The position numbers were made by a program, and so were the translations under genes. From Thermosipho melanesiensis BI429 (GTDB lineage: Bacteria; Thermotogota; Thermotogae; Thermotogales; Fervidobacteriaceae), in assembly GCF_000016905.1 (NCBI RefSeq), contig NC_009616.1, positions 1,736,001 through 1,800,000 on the forward strand: DNA of 64,000 nucleotides, written 5' to 3'. Numbering within the stretch: the first letter of the stretch is position 1; the number at the start of each line of letters is the position of its first letter. Below, one piece after another: positions 8,580 through 18,467 of this stretch. The notes under the pieces are model-generated. The model was not told the DNA's origin. It searched no databases and was given only the letters and a program-made list of their open reading frames with translations.

Positions 8580-8855
8580 TTATTCTATGGCAAAGTGTTT
8601 ATTAATCTTACTCATTAATCTTGATTTTCTTCTTGCAGCTTCGTTTTTATGTACAGCACCTATTTTTGCTGCTTTATCTATTGCACTCTGAGCAATTTTA
8701 TAAAGTTGCTCTACTTCTTCTTTAGTTTTTCCTTCGCTTAAAGCTAATAAAACTTTTTTAATAGAATTTTTCATTCTGGTTTTATATGCTTTATTTATTA
8801 ATCTATTTCTTTCAGAAATTTTTACTCTTCTTTTTGCAGACTTTATATTTGGCAT
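8580..8855 (-). CDS. rpsT: 30S ribosomal protein S20
   Basis: 91 residues, very basic, starting MPNIKSAKRRVKISERNR, the hallmark N-terminus of S20 (bS20), with the helical core containing KVLLALSEGKTKEEV and a C-terminal KSRLMSKINKHF. bS20 binds 16S rRNA in the body of the small subunit. GAGGAGG precedes the ATG. It lies 17 bases after metK on the same transcript. Confidence 0.97.
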   Translation of the reverse strand: MPNIKSAKRRVKISERNRLINKAYKTRMKNSIKKVLLALSEGKTKEEVEQLYKIAQSAIDKAAKIGAVHKNEAARRKSRLMSKINKHFAIE

Positions 8856-8872
8856 ACTTTCAACCTCCTCAA

Positions 8873-10060
8873 CTATAATAATCTTTTTAGCTCGTCAACC
8901 ATGTCTAATTTTTCCCATGTGAATTCTTCAAGTTCTCTTCCAAAATGTCCATACGCTGCTGTTTTTTTGTAAATAGGTCTTAAAAGATTTAACTTCTTTA
9001 TGATTGCTCCTGGTCTAAAGTCAAATAATTCAAGCACAGCTTTTAATATTTTATCTTCATCTATTTTTGCAGTTCCATACGTATTTATCATTACTGAAAC
9101 AGGCTTTGCTTTACCAATTGCATATGCCACTTGAATCATAAATTTATCAGCTAAACCGGCAGCTACAACATTTTTTGCAACATATCTGGCAAAATAATGT
9201 GCAGATCTATCGACTTTTGTCGGATCTTTACCACTAAAAGCTCCTCCACCATGTGGAATTGCACCCCCATATGTATCTACAATAATTTTTCTACCTGTTA
9301 ATCCCGTGTCTGCAGAAGGCCCTCCAAGAACAAATCTTCCAGTTGGATTAACAAGTATATTTAAATTATCATCCCTTAATTCTTCAGGAATAATTGGATC
9401 AATAACATATTTTACCAAAGCCTCTTTAATTTCAGCAATTGTCACATTAGGCTCATGCTGCGTTGAAATTAAAACTGTATCTACTCTTACTGGCCTATCA
9501 TTTTCATCGTATTCAACTGTAACTTGCGTCTTTCCATCAGGTCTTAAAAAAGGAACTGTTCCGCTTTTTCTAATTTCTGAAAGTTTTAATGCAAGTTTAT
9601 GAGCAAGCATTATTGGAAGTGGCATTAATTCTTTTGTTTCGTTAGTTGCATAACCAAACATCATACCTTGATCTCCTGCGCCAACAAGTTCTAAGTCATC
9701 TTGAGCATTTAATTCTCCTTCTTTTGCTTCTAAAGCTTTATCAACACCCATAGCTATATCTGGTGATTGGCTGTGAATTGAGGAAAGTACCGCACAAGTC
9801 TCTCCATCAAACCCGTATTTTGCTCTTGTATACCCTATTTCCATAATAGTTTTTCTTACTATATCTTGGATATCAACATATGCCCTTGTGGTAACTTCAC
9901 CAGATACTATAGCTATTCCCGTAGTTACTAATGTTTCGACAGCTACCCTTGATCTGGGATCTTGTTCCAACATCGCATCTAAGATAGCATCACTGATTTG
10001 ATCCGCTACCTTGTCTGGATGACCTTCGGTAACACTTTCGCTAGTAAAAAGCCTTCTCAT
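8873..10060 (-). CDS. metK: S-adenosylmethionine synthetase
   Basis: 395 residues, full length. It makes S-adenosylmethionine from methionine and ATP. Visible family signatures are [20 protein letters not shown] at the N-terminus, [12 protein letters not shown] (ATP-binding hexapeptide region, ~122) and [19 protein letters not shown] (second signature, ~268). It shares a minus-strand cluster with ahcY (18291), so production and recycling of the methyl cycle are transcribed in one direction, though ten genes apart. No SAM riboswitch was recognised upstream. Confidence 0.98.
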   Translation of the reverse strand: MRRLFTSESVTEGHPDKVADQISDAILDAMLEQDPRSRVAVETLVTTGIAIVSGEVTTRAYVDIQDIVRKTIMEIGYTRAKYGFDGETCAVLSSIHSQSPDIAMGVDKALEAKEGELNAQDDLELVGAGDQGMMFGYATNETKELMPLPIMLAHKLALKLSEIRKSGTVPFLRPDGKTQVTVEYDENDRPVRVDTVLISTQHEPNVTIAEIKEALVKYVIDPIIPEELRDDNLNILVNPTGRFVLGGPSADTGLTGRKIIVDTYGGAIPHGGGAFSGKDPTKVDRSAHYFARYVAKNVVAAGLADKFMIQVAYAIGKAKPVSVMINTYGTAKIDEDKILKAVLELFDFRPGAIIKKLNLLRPIYKKTAAYGHFGRELEEFTWEKLDMVDELKRLL

Positions 10061-10371
10061 CGCTCAACCTCCTTCTCAAAATCTTCTTTTGAAATAAACT
10101 TCCCTCCTGATATACCAAAACTTACTGGTTTATATGAACCAGTAAATTGTGCTCTAACTTCAATTTTATTCGGACACTTTGAACCAACATACACCTTATC
10201 GATTTTGTACGCAACGCTTGCACTATCATACTCTACTAAAAAATCATATCCTTTTCGCAAATGACTCCTAAAAACCTCTCCGCAATTTTCACATTTAAAA
10301 TAAATTACTAATGCGTTTTTGTCATTATAAAACGGATTTTTTTCAATATTTTTCTTTCTTTTAAAAAACAT
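10057..10371 (-). CDS. Small protein with a CxxC motif, unknown function
   Basis: 104 residues from ATG 10371, which sits 8 bases after GGGAG; a GTG two codons upstream is too close to that site. A CENC pair near residue 29 and a single later Cys (SKCPNK) could bind metal, but a full zinc ribbon is not evident. The rest is beta-rich. It overlaps metK by 4 bases, so the two may be translated together. No function assigned. Confidence 0.68.
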   Translation of the reverse strand: MFFKRKKNIEKNPFYNDKNALVIYFKCENCGEVFRSHLRKGYDFLVEYDSASVAYKIDKVYVGSKCPNKIEVRAQFTGSYKPVSFGISGGKFISKEDFEKEVER

Positions 10372-10373
10372 AC

Positions 10374-11339
10374 TCACATCTCCCGTTTTAAATTAAAACT
10401 AAACTCCTTTTTCCTTCCCCATGGATCATAAGTCTCAATCCTTACTTGAAAGAAAGCTAAATTAGTATTCAACGTTGGAAAATTATTTACTTTAATTGGA
10501 CCTCCAACAGCTTCCGGATATAATCTATAATATGATTTATAAATATACCCAGCAGCTATTGAATCTTTTGTATAGATTATATACGGTTTGTAAAATATAT
10601 CCAAAGGTATCTCATCAAGAATTATATGATACACCAATTTATTTGCAATGTAAAGCTTTATTTCTTTAAGACCTAATAAATTACTGTTAACTTTTAAATA
10701 AGAATTAATTTCAATTTTAGGAAATTCCCCAGAAAAAGTATACACAGCATCTTTATGATATTCTACCTTTTTACCATTAATTATTAATTCTTTTAACACA
10801 ATATTCCCATCCGGGGGATTAATCTTAATAAAATCCAAAGGATCAAACAAAATAGTTTCATCATGATTCCTTATTTCAACATGCGAATGTGGTTTTACCG
10901 CTTCGCCTGTTTTACCAGAATATGCAATAATATCTCCTTGGGCAAACAGTATTTCATCCTCCGGAAACCTTACAACAATCTTTTCGTTTGGAAACTCTTT
11001 TATAAGATCATCAACAATAGATTGGATTATATAATTAAATGAACTTAAATGAGCATAAAGAGAACGATAACCATTAGGATGTTGTAACACAATAACATTT
11101 CCATAAATTGGATCATTAAGTTCAATTCTTACAACATACCCCTCATAAATAGCTTTAATAGGAATTCCTTCTTTTGAAAATGTGCTAAAATCAATTCCAC
11201 CGTGAAAATGTGGAAGGTTACCCGTACTTCTAAACTCAGCAAAAGAAGATGTTAAATAACTATCATCCACTGGAGGAATAAAATTTGCAATCGATAAAAA
11301 TGAGAAAAGTAACAATATGACTTGAAAAAATTTTTTCAT
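10374..11339 (-). CDS. Secreted M23-family peptidase
   Basis: 321 residues with an N-terminal signal (FFQVILLLFSFLSIANF). The LytM/M23 fold follows: HFHGGIDFS supplies the first zinc ligands (H and D of HxxxD) near residues 44-49 and PHSHVEIRNH gives the HxH pair near 150. Such enzymes cut peptidoglycan cross-bridges outside the membrane, or act as scaffolds if a ligand is lost; here the ligands are present. The C-terminal ~150 residues are beta-rich with no known domain. It overlaps hflX by 4 bases. Confidence 0.85.
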   Translation of the reverse strand: MKKFFQVILLLFSFLSIANFIPPVDDSYLTSSFAEFRSTGNLPHFHGGIDFSTFSKEGIPIKAIYEGYVVRIELNDPIYGNVIVLQHPNGYRSLYAHLSSFNYIIQSIVDDLIKEFPNEKIVVRFPEDEILFAQGDIIAYSGKTGEAVKPHSHVEIRNHDETILFDPLDFIKINPPDGNIVLKELIINGKKVEYHKDAVYTFSGEFPKIEINSYLKVNSNLLGLKEIKLYIANKLVYHIILDEIPLDIFYKPYIIYTKDSIAAGYIYKSYYRLYPEAVGGPIKVNNFPTLNTNLAFFQVRIETYDPWGRKKEFSFNLKREM

Positions 11340-12421
11340 TTCTTTATACTTACCTCCTTAAGTCTAACTTTGTCAATTTCATTTAGTAAATAATCAAAGT
11401 TTACTTTCTTCTTTGCAGAAATAAAAATTGCATCTTTAAACTCGTTTTCTAAATTTTTCAAATAATTTGAATTACAAAGATCAATCTTGTTAAAAACCAA
11501 TTTTGTTCTACCTAAATTTACGCCAATTTTTTCAAGAGTTTCATAAATAACTTTTATTTTTTCTCTAAAACTCACATCCGATACATCTACAACAACCAAA
11601 GCTAAATCAGAATAAATTATTTCTTCTAAAGTAGATAAAAATGCCTCAATTATCAACGGATGCATTTTTCGAATAAACCCTACTGTATCGGAGAACACCG
11701 CAAACTTACCAGATGGCAACATTACTTTTCTGCTTGTTGGTGCTAACGTTGTAAACATTTCATCTTTTGAATATAAATTTTGCTTTGACAATTTAGATAA
11801 TAAAGTAGTTTTTCCTGCATTTGTATAACCAACAATTGAAATTTTAAGTAAATTTGAATTTAACCGCTTTTTCCTCTGAATATCTCTATTCCTTTTTATC
11901 ATTTTTAACTTATTTTGTAAAGTACTTATTCTTCTTTTCAAATATCTTTTTTCATACTCCAACTTTTTTTCCCCAGGTCCTCTAGTGCCAATTCCACCAC
12001 CAAGCCTTGATAACTCTTTACCTTTTCCTACCAAATATGGCATCAAATATCGCAATCTTGCGATTTCAACTTGTATTCTACCTTCTTTTGTCTTTGCATG
12101 TTTAGAAAAAATCTCCAAGATTACCTCAGTTCTATCATAAACTTTTTTATATAAAATCGTTTCTATATTTCGCCTCTGAATATTTGTAATATCATCATCA
12201 ATTACTAAGTAATCTATTTCACCTTTTTCAATTAACTCTTTTATTTTTAGTAATAAACCTTTCCCAAAGTAAAATCTTGCATCAGGAGTCCGTCTTTTTT
12301 GAAATATTTTATCAAAAACGTTCCAGCCTAAAGTTTTACATAATTGTTCTAATTCATAAAACGATTCATCAACAAACTTTTTATAAATTCCTGCAATTAA
12401 AACTTGCTTATTCTTCTTCAT
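11336..12421 (-). CDS. hflX: Ribosome-associated GTPase HflX
   Basis: About 361 residues. The HflX N-terminal domain ends in LSRLGGGIGTRGPGEKKLE (family signature, ~137-155), followed by a coiled segment and the G domain: G1 GYTNAGKTTL (~199), G3 DTVGFI, G4 NKID. HflX splits stalled or stressed 70S ribosomes. The next-codon ATG 12421 sits 5 bases after AAGGA; a GTG just before it is the alternative. It follows hfq with a short overlap, the same hfq-hflX pairing seen in many bacteria, but miaA is not adjacent. Confidence 0.94.
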   Translation of the reverse strand: MKKNKQVLIAGIYKKFVDESFYELEQLCKTLGWNVFDKIFQKRRTPDARFYFGKGLLLKIKELIEKGEIDYLVIDDDITNIQRRNIETILYKKVYDRTEVILEIFSKHAKTKEGRIQVEIARLRYLMPYLVGKGKELSRLGGGIGTRGPGEKKLEYEKRYLKRRISTLQNKLKMIKRNRDIQRKKRLNSNLLKISIVGYTNAGKTTLLSKLSKQNLYSKDEMFTTLAPTSRKVMLPSGKFAVFSDTVGFIRKMHPLIIEAFLSTLEEIIYSDLALVVVDVSDVSFREKIKVIYETLEKIGVNLGRTKLVFNKIDLCNSNYLKNLENEFKDAIFISAKKKVNFDYLLNEIDKVRLKEVSIKK

Positions 12422-12668
12422 CACTGTCCTTTCCTTCTTGTTGTTGCTTGCTTGTCAATCGGACAAAAGATTCAGGCATTATAGTACTTACTGCATGTTT
12501 GTAAATTAAATTTTGCTGATTTCCATTCTCTAATAACATAGTAAAATTATCAAATGATCTTATAATACCCTTCGTTTGGAATCCATTAACCAGATAGACT
12601 TTTACCGGTATTTTGCTAGTTCTTAAAATATTCAAAAACCTATCTTGTAAGTTAAATTTTTCAGCCAT
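12408..12668 (-). CDS. hfq: RNA chaperone Hfq
   Basis: 86 residues. The Sm1 segment (LQDRFLNILRTSKIPVKVYL) and Sm2 motif (IYKHAVSTIMP) are clear, forming the hexameric ring that binds small RNAs and U-rich 3' ends. The acidic tail (GKDSDEEE) resembles short Hfq tails that help release RNA. The GGGGGAG site is 5 bases from ATG. It is cotranscribed with hflX. Confidence 0.96.
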   Translation of the reverse strand: MAEKFNLQDRFLNILRTSKIPVKVYLVNGFQTKGIIRSFDNFTMLLENGNQQNLIYKHAVSTIMPESFVRLTSKQQQEGKDSDEEE

Positions 12669-12670
12669 AC

Positions 12671-13105
12671 CTACTCCCCCTTCTTTATATATAATTCTTT
12701 AGGAAATGAAAAATAAATATTAACATTCTTTATAAAAATATCACTTTGTTTACCGTCAACCAATAAATATATTCTATCAATTCCCTGGACATTTTCGAAT
12801 AATGAATATAAAATCTGCAAAACTAATAAAACTTCCTCATCAACAGAATAATTTTGTATATTATTTGAGCTCAAATCAACAATAAGAGCAGTATCTACAA
12901 AATAATAAGCATTCAATATACTTTTGGGAACATACGTCTTTAATCCAGAAGATAAATTGTACGTCGCCAATTTTTTAAAAACTAATTCAACGGAATTCAC
13001 CTTTCCTGCTTCTAAGAAGATTATATCATTATTTTTAATAAAGGCAATCTTTGAGGCAAAAGATAAAGTCACAATCAGTAAAACAATTAAAATACATCTT
13101 TTCAT
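12671..13105 (-). CDS. Secreted GerMN-domain protein
   Basis: 144 residues with an N-terminal signal (CILIVLLIVTLSFAS). The core matches the GerMN pattern: a strand-rich VDTALIVDLSS, then a helix EEVLLVLQILYSLFENVQG, then IDRIYLLVDGKQ. GerMN domains occur in spore germination GerM and in envelope proteins of non-sporeformers, often near cell-wall amidases; their ligand is uncertain. It lies 2 bases before hfq, after another exported protein. Confidence 0.72.
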   Translation of the reverse strand: MKRCILIVLLIVTLSFASKIAFIKNNDIIFLEAGKVNSVELVFKKLATYNLSSGLKTYVPKSILNAYYFVDTALIVDLSSNNIQNYSVDEEVLLVLQILYSLFENVQGIDRIYLLVDGKQSDIFIKNVNIYFSFPKELYIKKGE

Positions 13106-14001
13106 TCAATTTCCTCCTGTAAAAACTTTTCTATTTCTTTCCATATATTGCTTGGTGTAAAAATAACAATTCCGGGCAAATCCTTTGGAAGTTGAACAAA
13201 ACTCAAATATCTAATCTTAAGATTAAATCTTTCCGCAATAAGTTTACCAAATTTATCCGATATAGAAAAAACATTCCAATCATTTCCAGAAAAATCAGGT
13301 GTATAATTACCAACAAACACTGTATTTAATTTCGAATCTTTGAATATTAAAGCAAAACTTTTAGAATCATAACTCGTTATCTTTTCTCCAAACAACTTAA
13401 TTATCAAATTATTTATTTCATACTCTTTTACAAACTGTATAATTATTCGACCAGGGATTTTGTTAATTTCTACTTCAAAATTTCCATCCACTTTTTTTAC
13501 AAAAAGCCTGTCTCCATTTTTGTAAAGTTTTCCCTCAAAATAAACCAATCCATTTACATTAACAACTATTGAACCTTCAACTTTTGAGATATTTAATAAA
13601 TCTTTTCCAAAATAAATTATTTGAATATATCCACCAAAATCACTAACTTTCTCAATTAACATCTCGGCTAATTGATAAGTGTTTCCAATAACAATATACC
13701 GAATTCCAAAAAAATTTAAAATATCATCAAAACTTATTTTTGTATAAGCTTCTTCATCAAGAACAACAACATTATTAGAGAAGGAAATAAACTTTCCCTT
13801 CCATTCTATATATTTAAATGATGAAATAGTTCCAGTAGATGGCATATCAAAATTCAAAAAGCTTGAATATTCATTTAACAAATTATATATCGATTCAAAA
13901 TCTATCTTTACAATATTGCATGTTTTATCACCAAATTTGACAATAGTAGCAAAATAAATTGTTGTCAATAAAATTAAAATTATAAAAAAAACTTTTCTCA
14001 A
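13102..14001 (-). CDS. Exported protein of unknown function
   Basis: 299 residues with an N-terminal signal or anchor (VFFIILILLTTIYFAT) and no recognised domain. The mature part alternates short strands and helices with several IVV/VVL stretches and a C-terminal helix. It starts at TTG 14001; the GGAAGGAG site is rather far away, so a slightly different start is possible. It overlaps the GerMN gene by 4 bases. Thermotogota often keep a wall amidase beside GerMN, but no amidase motif is visible here. Confidence 0.62.
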   Translation of the reverse strand: MRKVFFIILILLTTIYFATIVKFGDKTCNIVKIDFESIYNLLNEYSSFLNFDMPSTGTISSFKYIEWKGKFISFSNNVVVLDEEAYTKISFDDILNFFGIRYIVIGNTYQLAEMLIEKVSDFGGYIQIIYFGKDLLNISKVEGSIVVNVNGLVYFEGKLYKNGDRLFVKKVDGNFEVEINKIPGRIIIQFVKEYEINNLIIKLFGEKITSYDSKSFALIFKDSKLNTVFVGNYTPDFSGNDWNVFSISDKFGKLIAERFNLKIRYLSFVQLPKDLPGIVIFTPSNIWKEIEKFLQEEIE

Positions 14002-15677
14002 TATTTAAATACACTCCTTCCTATAAATTCTCTAATTAAAGAAGTTCTTGGAATGTCTTCGATATTTGTTATAGGTAAAAAATAATCAAGTATTTTCAAT
14101 AACCTAGTTACTTCAGAATATTCAGGTTTATCGTCTGGAACTACAATTAACAACTGCTCTGCAAAAATCTTTAACACTGAAATTTCATATACTAAAGCAC
14201 TGTTAAACATAATATCTGCATTTTCCTGATAAGGAAAAATATTTCTATCTTCTCCCCGTCTTACACTTGGCCACATTCTTAAAGTAGCCAAAGCATCATG
14301 CCCACGGAATTTACTATCTCTAACTATTCTCCTTAATAACCTTGTATCAGTAGTATGCAATCTATTTGTATTATCCAAATTCAATTGTGTTAAAGCACTT
14401 GCATAGATCTTATACTTTAACTCTTCTGGAATCAGTTCAGTAAGTTTTGGATTTAAGCCATGTATTCCTTCAACAATAATCGGTTGATCCTTTTCAATTT
14501 TTAATTTTCTACCTTTCTTTCTTTTACCCTGTGTAAAATCAAATTTCGGTATTTCAACTTCCTTTCCCTCAAATAAATCCAACAAATTTCTATTAAATAA
14601 TTCAACATCTATTGCTTCTAAAGCTTCAAAGTCAGGTTTTCCGTTTTCATCAACAGGAGTTTTTTCTCTATCTACGAAATAATCATCTAACGAAATTGTT
14701 ACAGGCCTTAAACCACTTGCTCTTAATTGAACCATTAATCTCTTTGAAAAAGTTGTCTTTCCACTTGAAGAAGGACCTGCAATTAACACTAAACGCACAG
14801 TCTTTTTCTTTTTTATTTCCTCTGCAATAAAAGCTATTTTCTTTTCATGCAAAGCTTCTGACATTATAATTAAATCGGTAACACTTCTTTCTCCACTAGC
14901 AATTACTCTATTTAAATCACCTACACTATCTATATTCATAATTTCAAGCCATTTTTTGTATTCTATAAATACCTGACTTAATTTAGTCATAGGTTTAAAC
15001 TCAAGTATCGCTTTTCCATCCTTAAAAACAGGTAAAACAAGTACAAATCCATCTTCATACTTAAACAGATCAAAATATTTCAAAACACCAGTAGAATGTG
15101 GCATATATCCGTAAAAATAATCAAAGTGTTCATCTAATTTGTAAACCTTTACTGTTTTTTTCTTTCTATATTTTAACAAATTAACTTTATCGCTATATCC
15201 CAATTTATCAAATAGTTTTAATGCTTCACTTTTAAAAAACTCCATTTTCAAAAATCTTTCATTTTTGTTGATCACTTCAAACATCTTACTCTTAACATTT
15301 TCAATTTCTTCATCTGATAAAACTTTTAGGTTGTTGTTCAAATCTTTCAATTCACAATATATTGACTTTCCAATACTATGTGATACTTTCAAAAAATGAT
15401 TTGGATATATTTTCTTTAATACATATTTTAGAATAAACAACAAACCTCTTTGATAAATTCTAAATCCATCTATAGAATTCACATCCAAAAATACAACTTT
15501 TCCTGAATAGCTTAATGGCCTAAATAATTCCACAATATTATTATTATTTACTTTCGCAGCAACAATTGGAGATTTGTAATATTTAAAATAATCTCCCACA
15601 AAATTTTCAAGAGTACTACCTTTTTCAACTTCAACAACCCTTCCATCATCTAAAAACTCAAGTCTAATTTTTTCCAT
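13998..15677 (-). CDS. TGS-domain uridine kinase-like protein
   Basis: 559 residues in three parts: a TGS-like domain (1-60), a middle region like the second additional domain of threonyl-tRNA synthetase (~60-200), and a P-loop phosphoribulokinase/uridine kinase domain from ~290, with Walker A IAGPSSSGKTTFSKRL, substrate loop SLDDYFVDREKTP and the lid region RLLRRIVRDSKFRG. The kinase fold phosphorylates nucleosides, but members with this domain order have no firmly known substrate. The TGS and synthetase-like parts suggest an RNA- or nucleotide-sensing input. It heads the exported-protein/hfq genes. Confidence 0.85.
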   Translation of the reverse strand: MEKIRLEFLDDGRVVEVEKGSTLENFVGDYFKYYKSPIVAAKVNNNNIVELFRPLSYSGKVVFLDVNSIDGFRIYQRGLLFILKYVLKKIYPNHFLKVSHSIGKSIYCELKDLNNNLKVLSDEEIENVKSKMFEVINKNERFLKMEFFKSEALKLFDKLGYSDKVNLLKYRKKKTVKVYKLDEHFDYFYGYMPHSTGVLKYFDLFKYEDGFVLVLPVFKDGKAILEFKPMTKLSQVFIEYKKWLEIMNIDSVGDLNRVIASGERSVTDLIIMSEALHEKKIAFIAEEIKKKKTVRLVLIAGPSSSGKTTFSKRLMVQLRASGLRPVTISLDDYFVDREKTPVDENGKPDFEALEAIDVELFNRNLLDLFEGKEVEIPKFDFTQGKRKKGRKLKIEKDQPIIVEGIHGLNPKLTELIPEELKYKIYASALTQLNLDNTNRLHTTDTRLLRRIVRDSKFRGHDALATLRMWPSVRRGEDRNIFPYQENADIMFNSALVYEISVLKIFAEQLLIVVPDDKPEYSEVTRLLKILDYFLPITNIEDIPRTSLIREFIGRSVFKY

Positions 15678-15689
15678 ACTATACCCCCT

Positions 15690-17087
15690 TTATATTTTCC
15701 AAGTTATTTCAAAAGACTTCGGATCATGATAAGTAAAATGTATATGGTAAACTATATCTTTTCTCTTTTTTAGTTCAGACTTCTCTAATTTATCTTTAAA
15801 ATATGGATGCAATTTAATAATTACTTCTTTAGCGTCCTCTGGTGCTTCTTCTATCTTTTGATATAACTTTTTTAAAGTCATTTTTGGTGAAACAATAAAG
15901 CCAGTACCATTACAAATAGGACAAATTGTAATATAGTTTTCAAAAAATGAACGTACAGTCCTTTTTCTAGACATTTCAAGTAAACCCAATCGTGTAAAAC
16001 CAAAAATTTCTATCTTACTTTTATCTTTTTTTATTTCTTCATCAATCTGTTTAAGAATCAATTTCTTTTTCTCATCAGAATCCATATCAATAAAATCTAT
16101 TAAAATAATCCCACCTATATTTCTTAATCTAAGTTGCCTAAAAATTTCAGAAACTGCCTCTTTATTTGTTTGAAATGCAGTTTCCTGTTGATTTTTTCCT
16201 TTTACAAAATGCTTAGAATTTACATCAATTACTGTCAACGCTTCAGCTTTATCAATAATAATTTCTCCGCCTGATGGCAAAAGAACTTTCCTTTTTAAAA
16301 GCTCTCTAAAATACTTATAAATATCCATATAGTCAAACGAATCACCATCAATAATTTCTATCTTAGGTCTTTTACTAAATATTTTCAAGTATTTTCTAAT
16401 TAACTCAACATGTTTGAAATTATTAGTAATGATAAGTTTTACATCTTTTGTAAGTTTTTCTCTCAAAATATAATCTAACAAATTTTCTTCTTTATACAAA
16501 ACCTGAGCTTTCCTCTTTCTTTTAAAAGATTCAATAATTTTATTTATCTTCTTTGACAGTATATCAATCTCACTCATTATATGCACTTCATCTAATCCTT
16601 CAGATGCTGTCCTCATTATAACACCTAAATTATATTTTTCTGAAAACCTTCCTGCCAAATCATATAATCTTTTTCTTTCATCTTCATCTTCTATTTTTTT
16701 TGAAACACCGACAACTTCTGAAAATGGAAATAAAACAACATACCTTCCCGCAACACTAATATTTGATGTTAATTGTGGTCCTTTATCACCTACTGGATCT
16801 TTTTTTACTTGAACTAAAATTTTACCACCATTTTCTAATTTTTTTAGAGAGAAAAATTCAAAATATTTTTCTGGCACATCTTTAAATCTCAAAAAGCCAT
16901 TTTTTTTCGTTCCAATATTTACAAATAACGCATCTAGGGCATTGACAACCCTTTCTATCCTTCCCAAATAAATATTTCCCGTTAACTTTTCTTCCTCATC
17001 AGAAGCAAGTTCAACCAATCTATTATTTTCAATTATTGCATAATGTAAGCCATTATCAAGTGAATTTAATACCAAAATCTTTTCCAT
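15690..17087 (-). CDS. rng: RNase E/G family ribonuclease
   Basis: 465 residues, close to RNase G size. An S1-like RNA-binding part is near 37-120 (GNIYLGRIERVVNALDALFV), then the nuclease core with the Mg-binding aspartates in LTVIDVNSKHFVKG and GGIILIDFIDM, and the zinc-link Cys pair in ICPICNGTGF near 400. These enzymes cut single-stranded RNA at A/U-rich sites in rRNA and mRNA processing. It lacks the long C-terminal degradosome scaffold of RNase E. It sits 4 bases after ahcY. Confidence 0.93.
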   Translation of the reverse strand: MEKILVLNSLDNGLHYAIIENNRLVELASDEEEKLTGNIYLGRIERVVNALDALFVNIGTKKNGFLRFKDVPEKYFEFFSLKKLENGGKILVQVKKDPVGDKGPQLTSNISVAGRYVVLFPFSEVVGVSKKIEDEDERKRLYDLAGRFSEKYNLGVIMRTASEGLDEVHIMSEIDILSKKINKIIESFKRKRKAQVLYKEENLLDYILREKLTKDVKLIITNNFKHVELIRKYLKIFSKRPKIEIIDGDSFDYMDIYKYFRELLKRKVLLPSGGEIIIDKAEALTVIDVNSKHFVKGKNQQETAFQTNKEAVSEIFRQLRLRNIGGIILIDFIDMDSDEKKKLILKQIDEEIKKDKSKIEIFGFTRLGLLEMSRKRTVRSFFENYITICPICNGTGFIVSPKMTLKKLYQKIEEAPEDAKEVIIKLHPYFKDKLEKSELKKRKDIVYHIHFTYHDPKSFEITWKI

Positions 17088-17091
17088 GTTT

Positions 17092-18291
17092 TCAAAATCC
17101 TTTCAAATACTCCTTTTGCTCTTCTGAAAGCTTATCTATATCTATTCCTAATGATTTTAATTTTAAACTTGCTACTTTGATATCAAGAGACTCTGGATAA
17201 TCATAAACTTTATTCTCTAATTTTTCATAATTCTCCTTCAAATAAATTAACGATAATGTTTGCAATGCAAAAGAAATATCCATTATTTCAATAGGATGTC
17301 CATCAGCGGCTGCTAAATTTACCAGGCGACCTTCACCAATAACAAAAACCTTCTTTCCGTTAATTACATATCCTTTTACATTATTCCTTGCATCAAAAAT
17401 CTTATCTGCATGCTTTTCAATTTCTTTAACAGGAATTTCAACATTAAAATGCCCAGCATTTGCTAATATAATCCCATCTTTCATAGCTAATATATCTTCA
17501 AATTTTACCACATCTTTCATTCCTGTAGAAGTAACAATTATATCCGCAATTTTAGCTGCTTCAGACATCTTCATAACTCTATATCCATCCATTAACGCTT
17601 CTAAAGCCTTAATTGGATCAACTTCGGTAATAATAACATTTGCACCTAATGCTTTTGCTCTTAATGCAATTCCCCTACCACACCATCCATAACCAGCAAC
17701 AACAATGTTTTTGCCAGCAATTAGTATGTTTGTATTTCTCATTATTGAATCCCATGTTGACTGACCTGTCCCGTATCTATTATCAAATAAATGTTTCATT
17801 TTTGCATTGTTAACTGCAATAGCTGGAACTGACAATAATTTATTTTCTTCTAAATTCTTCAATCTTCTAACACCGGTTGTCGTCTCCTCGGAAATTCCCT
17901 TTAAATTTTTTAAAAGTTCTTTTCTTTTTGTATGTACAATTACACTCAAATCTGCTCCATCATCTAAGATTAAATCTGGCTCATAATCAAGTATTTTATT
18001 AAGGTTTTTAAAATATACTCCTTCATCATTTGTTCTTTTTGCATGAACAATAATTCCAAACTCTTCTAAAGCTTCTGCAACATCATCTTGTGTAGATAAT
18101 GGGTTACATCCTGTTACAAAGACTTTCGCACCCAATTTTTTTAAGGTAATTGCAAGATAAGCTGTTTTGGCTTCCAAGTGTATCCCCATAGCAATTTTCA
18201 CACCATCAAAAACTCCCTTATAAGTTTCTTGAATATAATTTAAAAGGGGCATATAATTAGAGACCCATTCTATTTTTTTTCTTCCTAACAT
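17092..18291 (-). CDS. ahcY: S-adenosylhomocysteine hydrolase
   Basis: 399 residues from ATG 18291 behind CCGGAGGTG; a longer reading upstream runs through the promoter. It splits S-adenosylhomocysteine into adenosine and homocysteine. Seen: GIHLEAKTAYL near the start, the NAD-binding VVAGYGWCGRGIALRAKALG (~197) and NAGHFNVEI, with the substrate lysine region LDDGADLS. The C-terminus is the short bacterial/archaeal form without the ~40-residue insert of many homologues. It is the first gene of the minus-strand cluster. Confidence 0.95.
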   Translation of the reverse strand: MLGRKKIEWVSNYMPLLNYIQETYKGVFDGVKIAMGIHLEAKTAYLAITLKKLGAKVFVTGCNPLSTQDDVAEALEEFGIIVHAKRTNDEGVYFKNLNKILDYEPDLILDDGADLSVIVHTKRKELLKNLKGISEETTTGVRRLKNLEENKLLSVPAIAVNNAKMKHLFDNRYGTGQSTWDSIMRNTNILIAGKNIVVAGYGWCGRGIALRAKALGANVIITEVDPIKALEALMDGYRVMKMSEAAKIADIIVTSTGMKDVVKFEDILAMKDGIILANAGHFNVEIPVKEIEKHADKIFDARNNVKGYVINGKKVFVIGEGRLVNLAAADGHPIEIMDISFALQTLSLIYLKENYEKLENKVYDYPESLDIKVASLKLKSLGIDIDKLSEEQKEYLKGF

Positions 18292-18326
18292 AAAGCACCT
18301 CCGGATATGATATTTTAACATTTTAT

Positions 18327-18355
18327 ATTTTATCACATATACGCAAATATATAAA
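18327..18355 (-). promoter_or_regulatory. Promoter of ahcY and the downstream cluster
   Basis: On the minus strand an extended -10 (TGATAAAAT, 18335 to 18327) lies 17 bases from a weak -35 (TTTATA). It is about 36 bases upstream of the ahcY start. Confidence 0.5.
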
Positions 18356-18407
18356 AACTTTTTACAGTTATATTGGAATAAAATTGCTTCTTTACATAAT
18401 TTATGAC

Positions 18408-18435
18408 TTGCTTTTATAAATAAATATATTAAAAT
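18408..18435 (+). promoter_or_regulatory. Possible promoter of the dCMP deaminase-korB operon
   Basis: TTGCTT, 16 bases, then TAAAAT, ending 32 bases before the start codon at 18468. The surrounding sequence is very AT-rich, so alternative boxes are possible. Confidence 0.4.
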
Positions 18436-18467
18436 CTTTATAGATAACAACCAAAGGAGTAAAAGAA

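Noticed and set aside
8873-10380. A SAM riboswitch controlling metK
   Set aside because: metK is internal to a tight gene cluster with 4-base overlaps, leaving no leader, and no SAM aptamer core was found before ahcY either.
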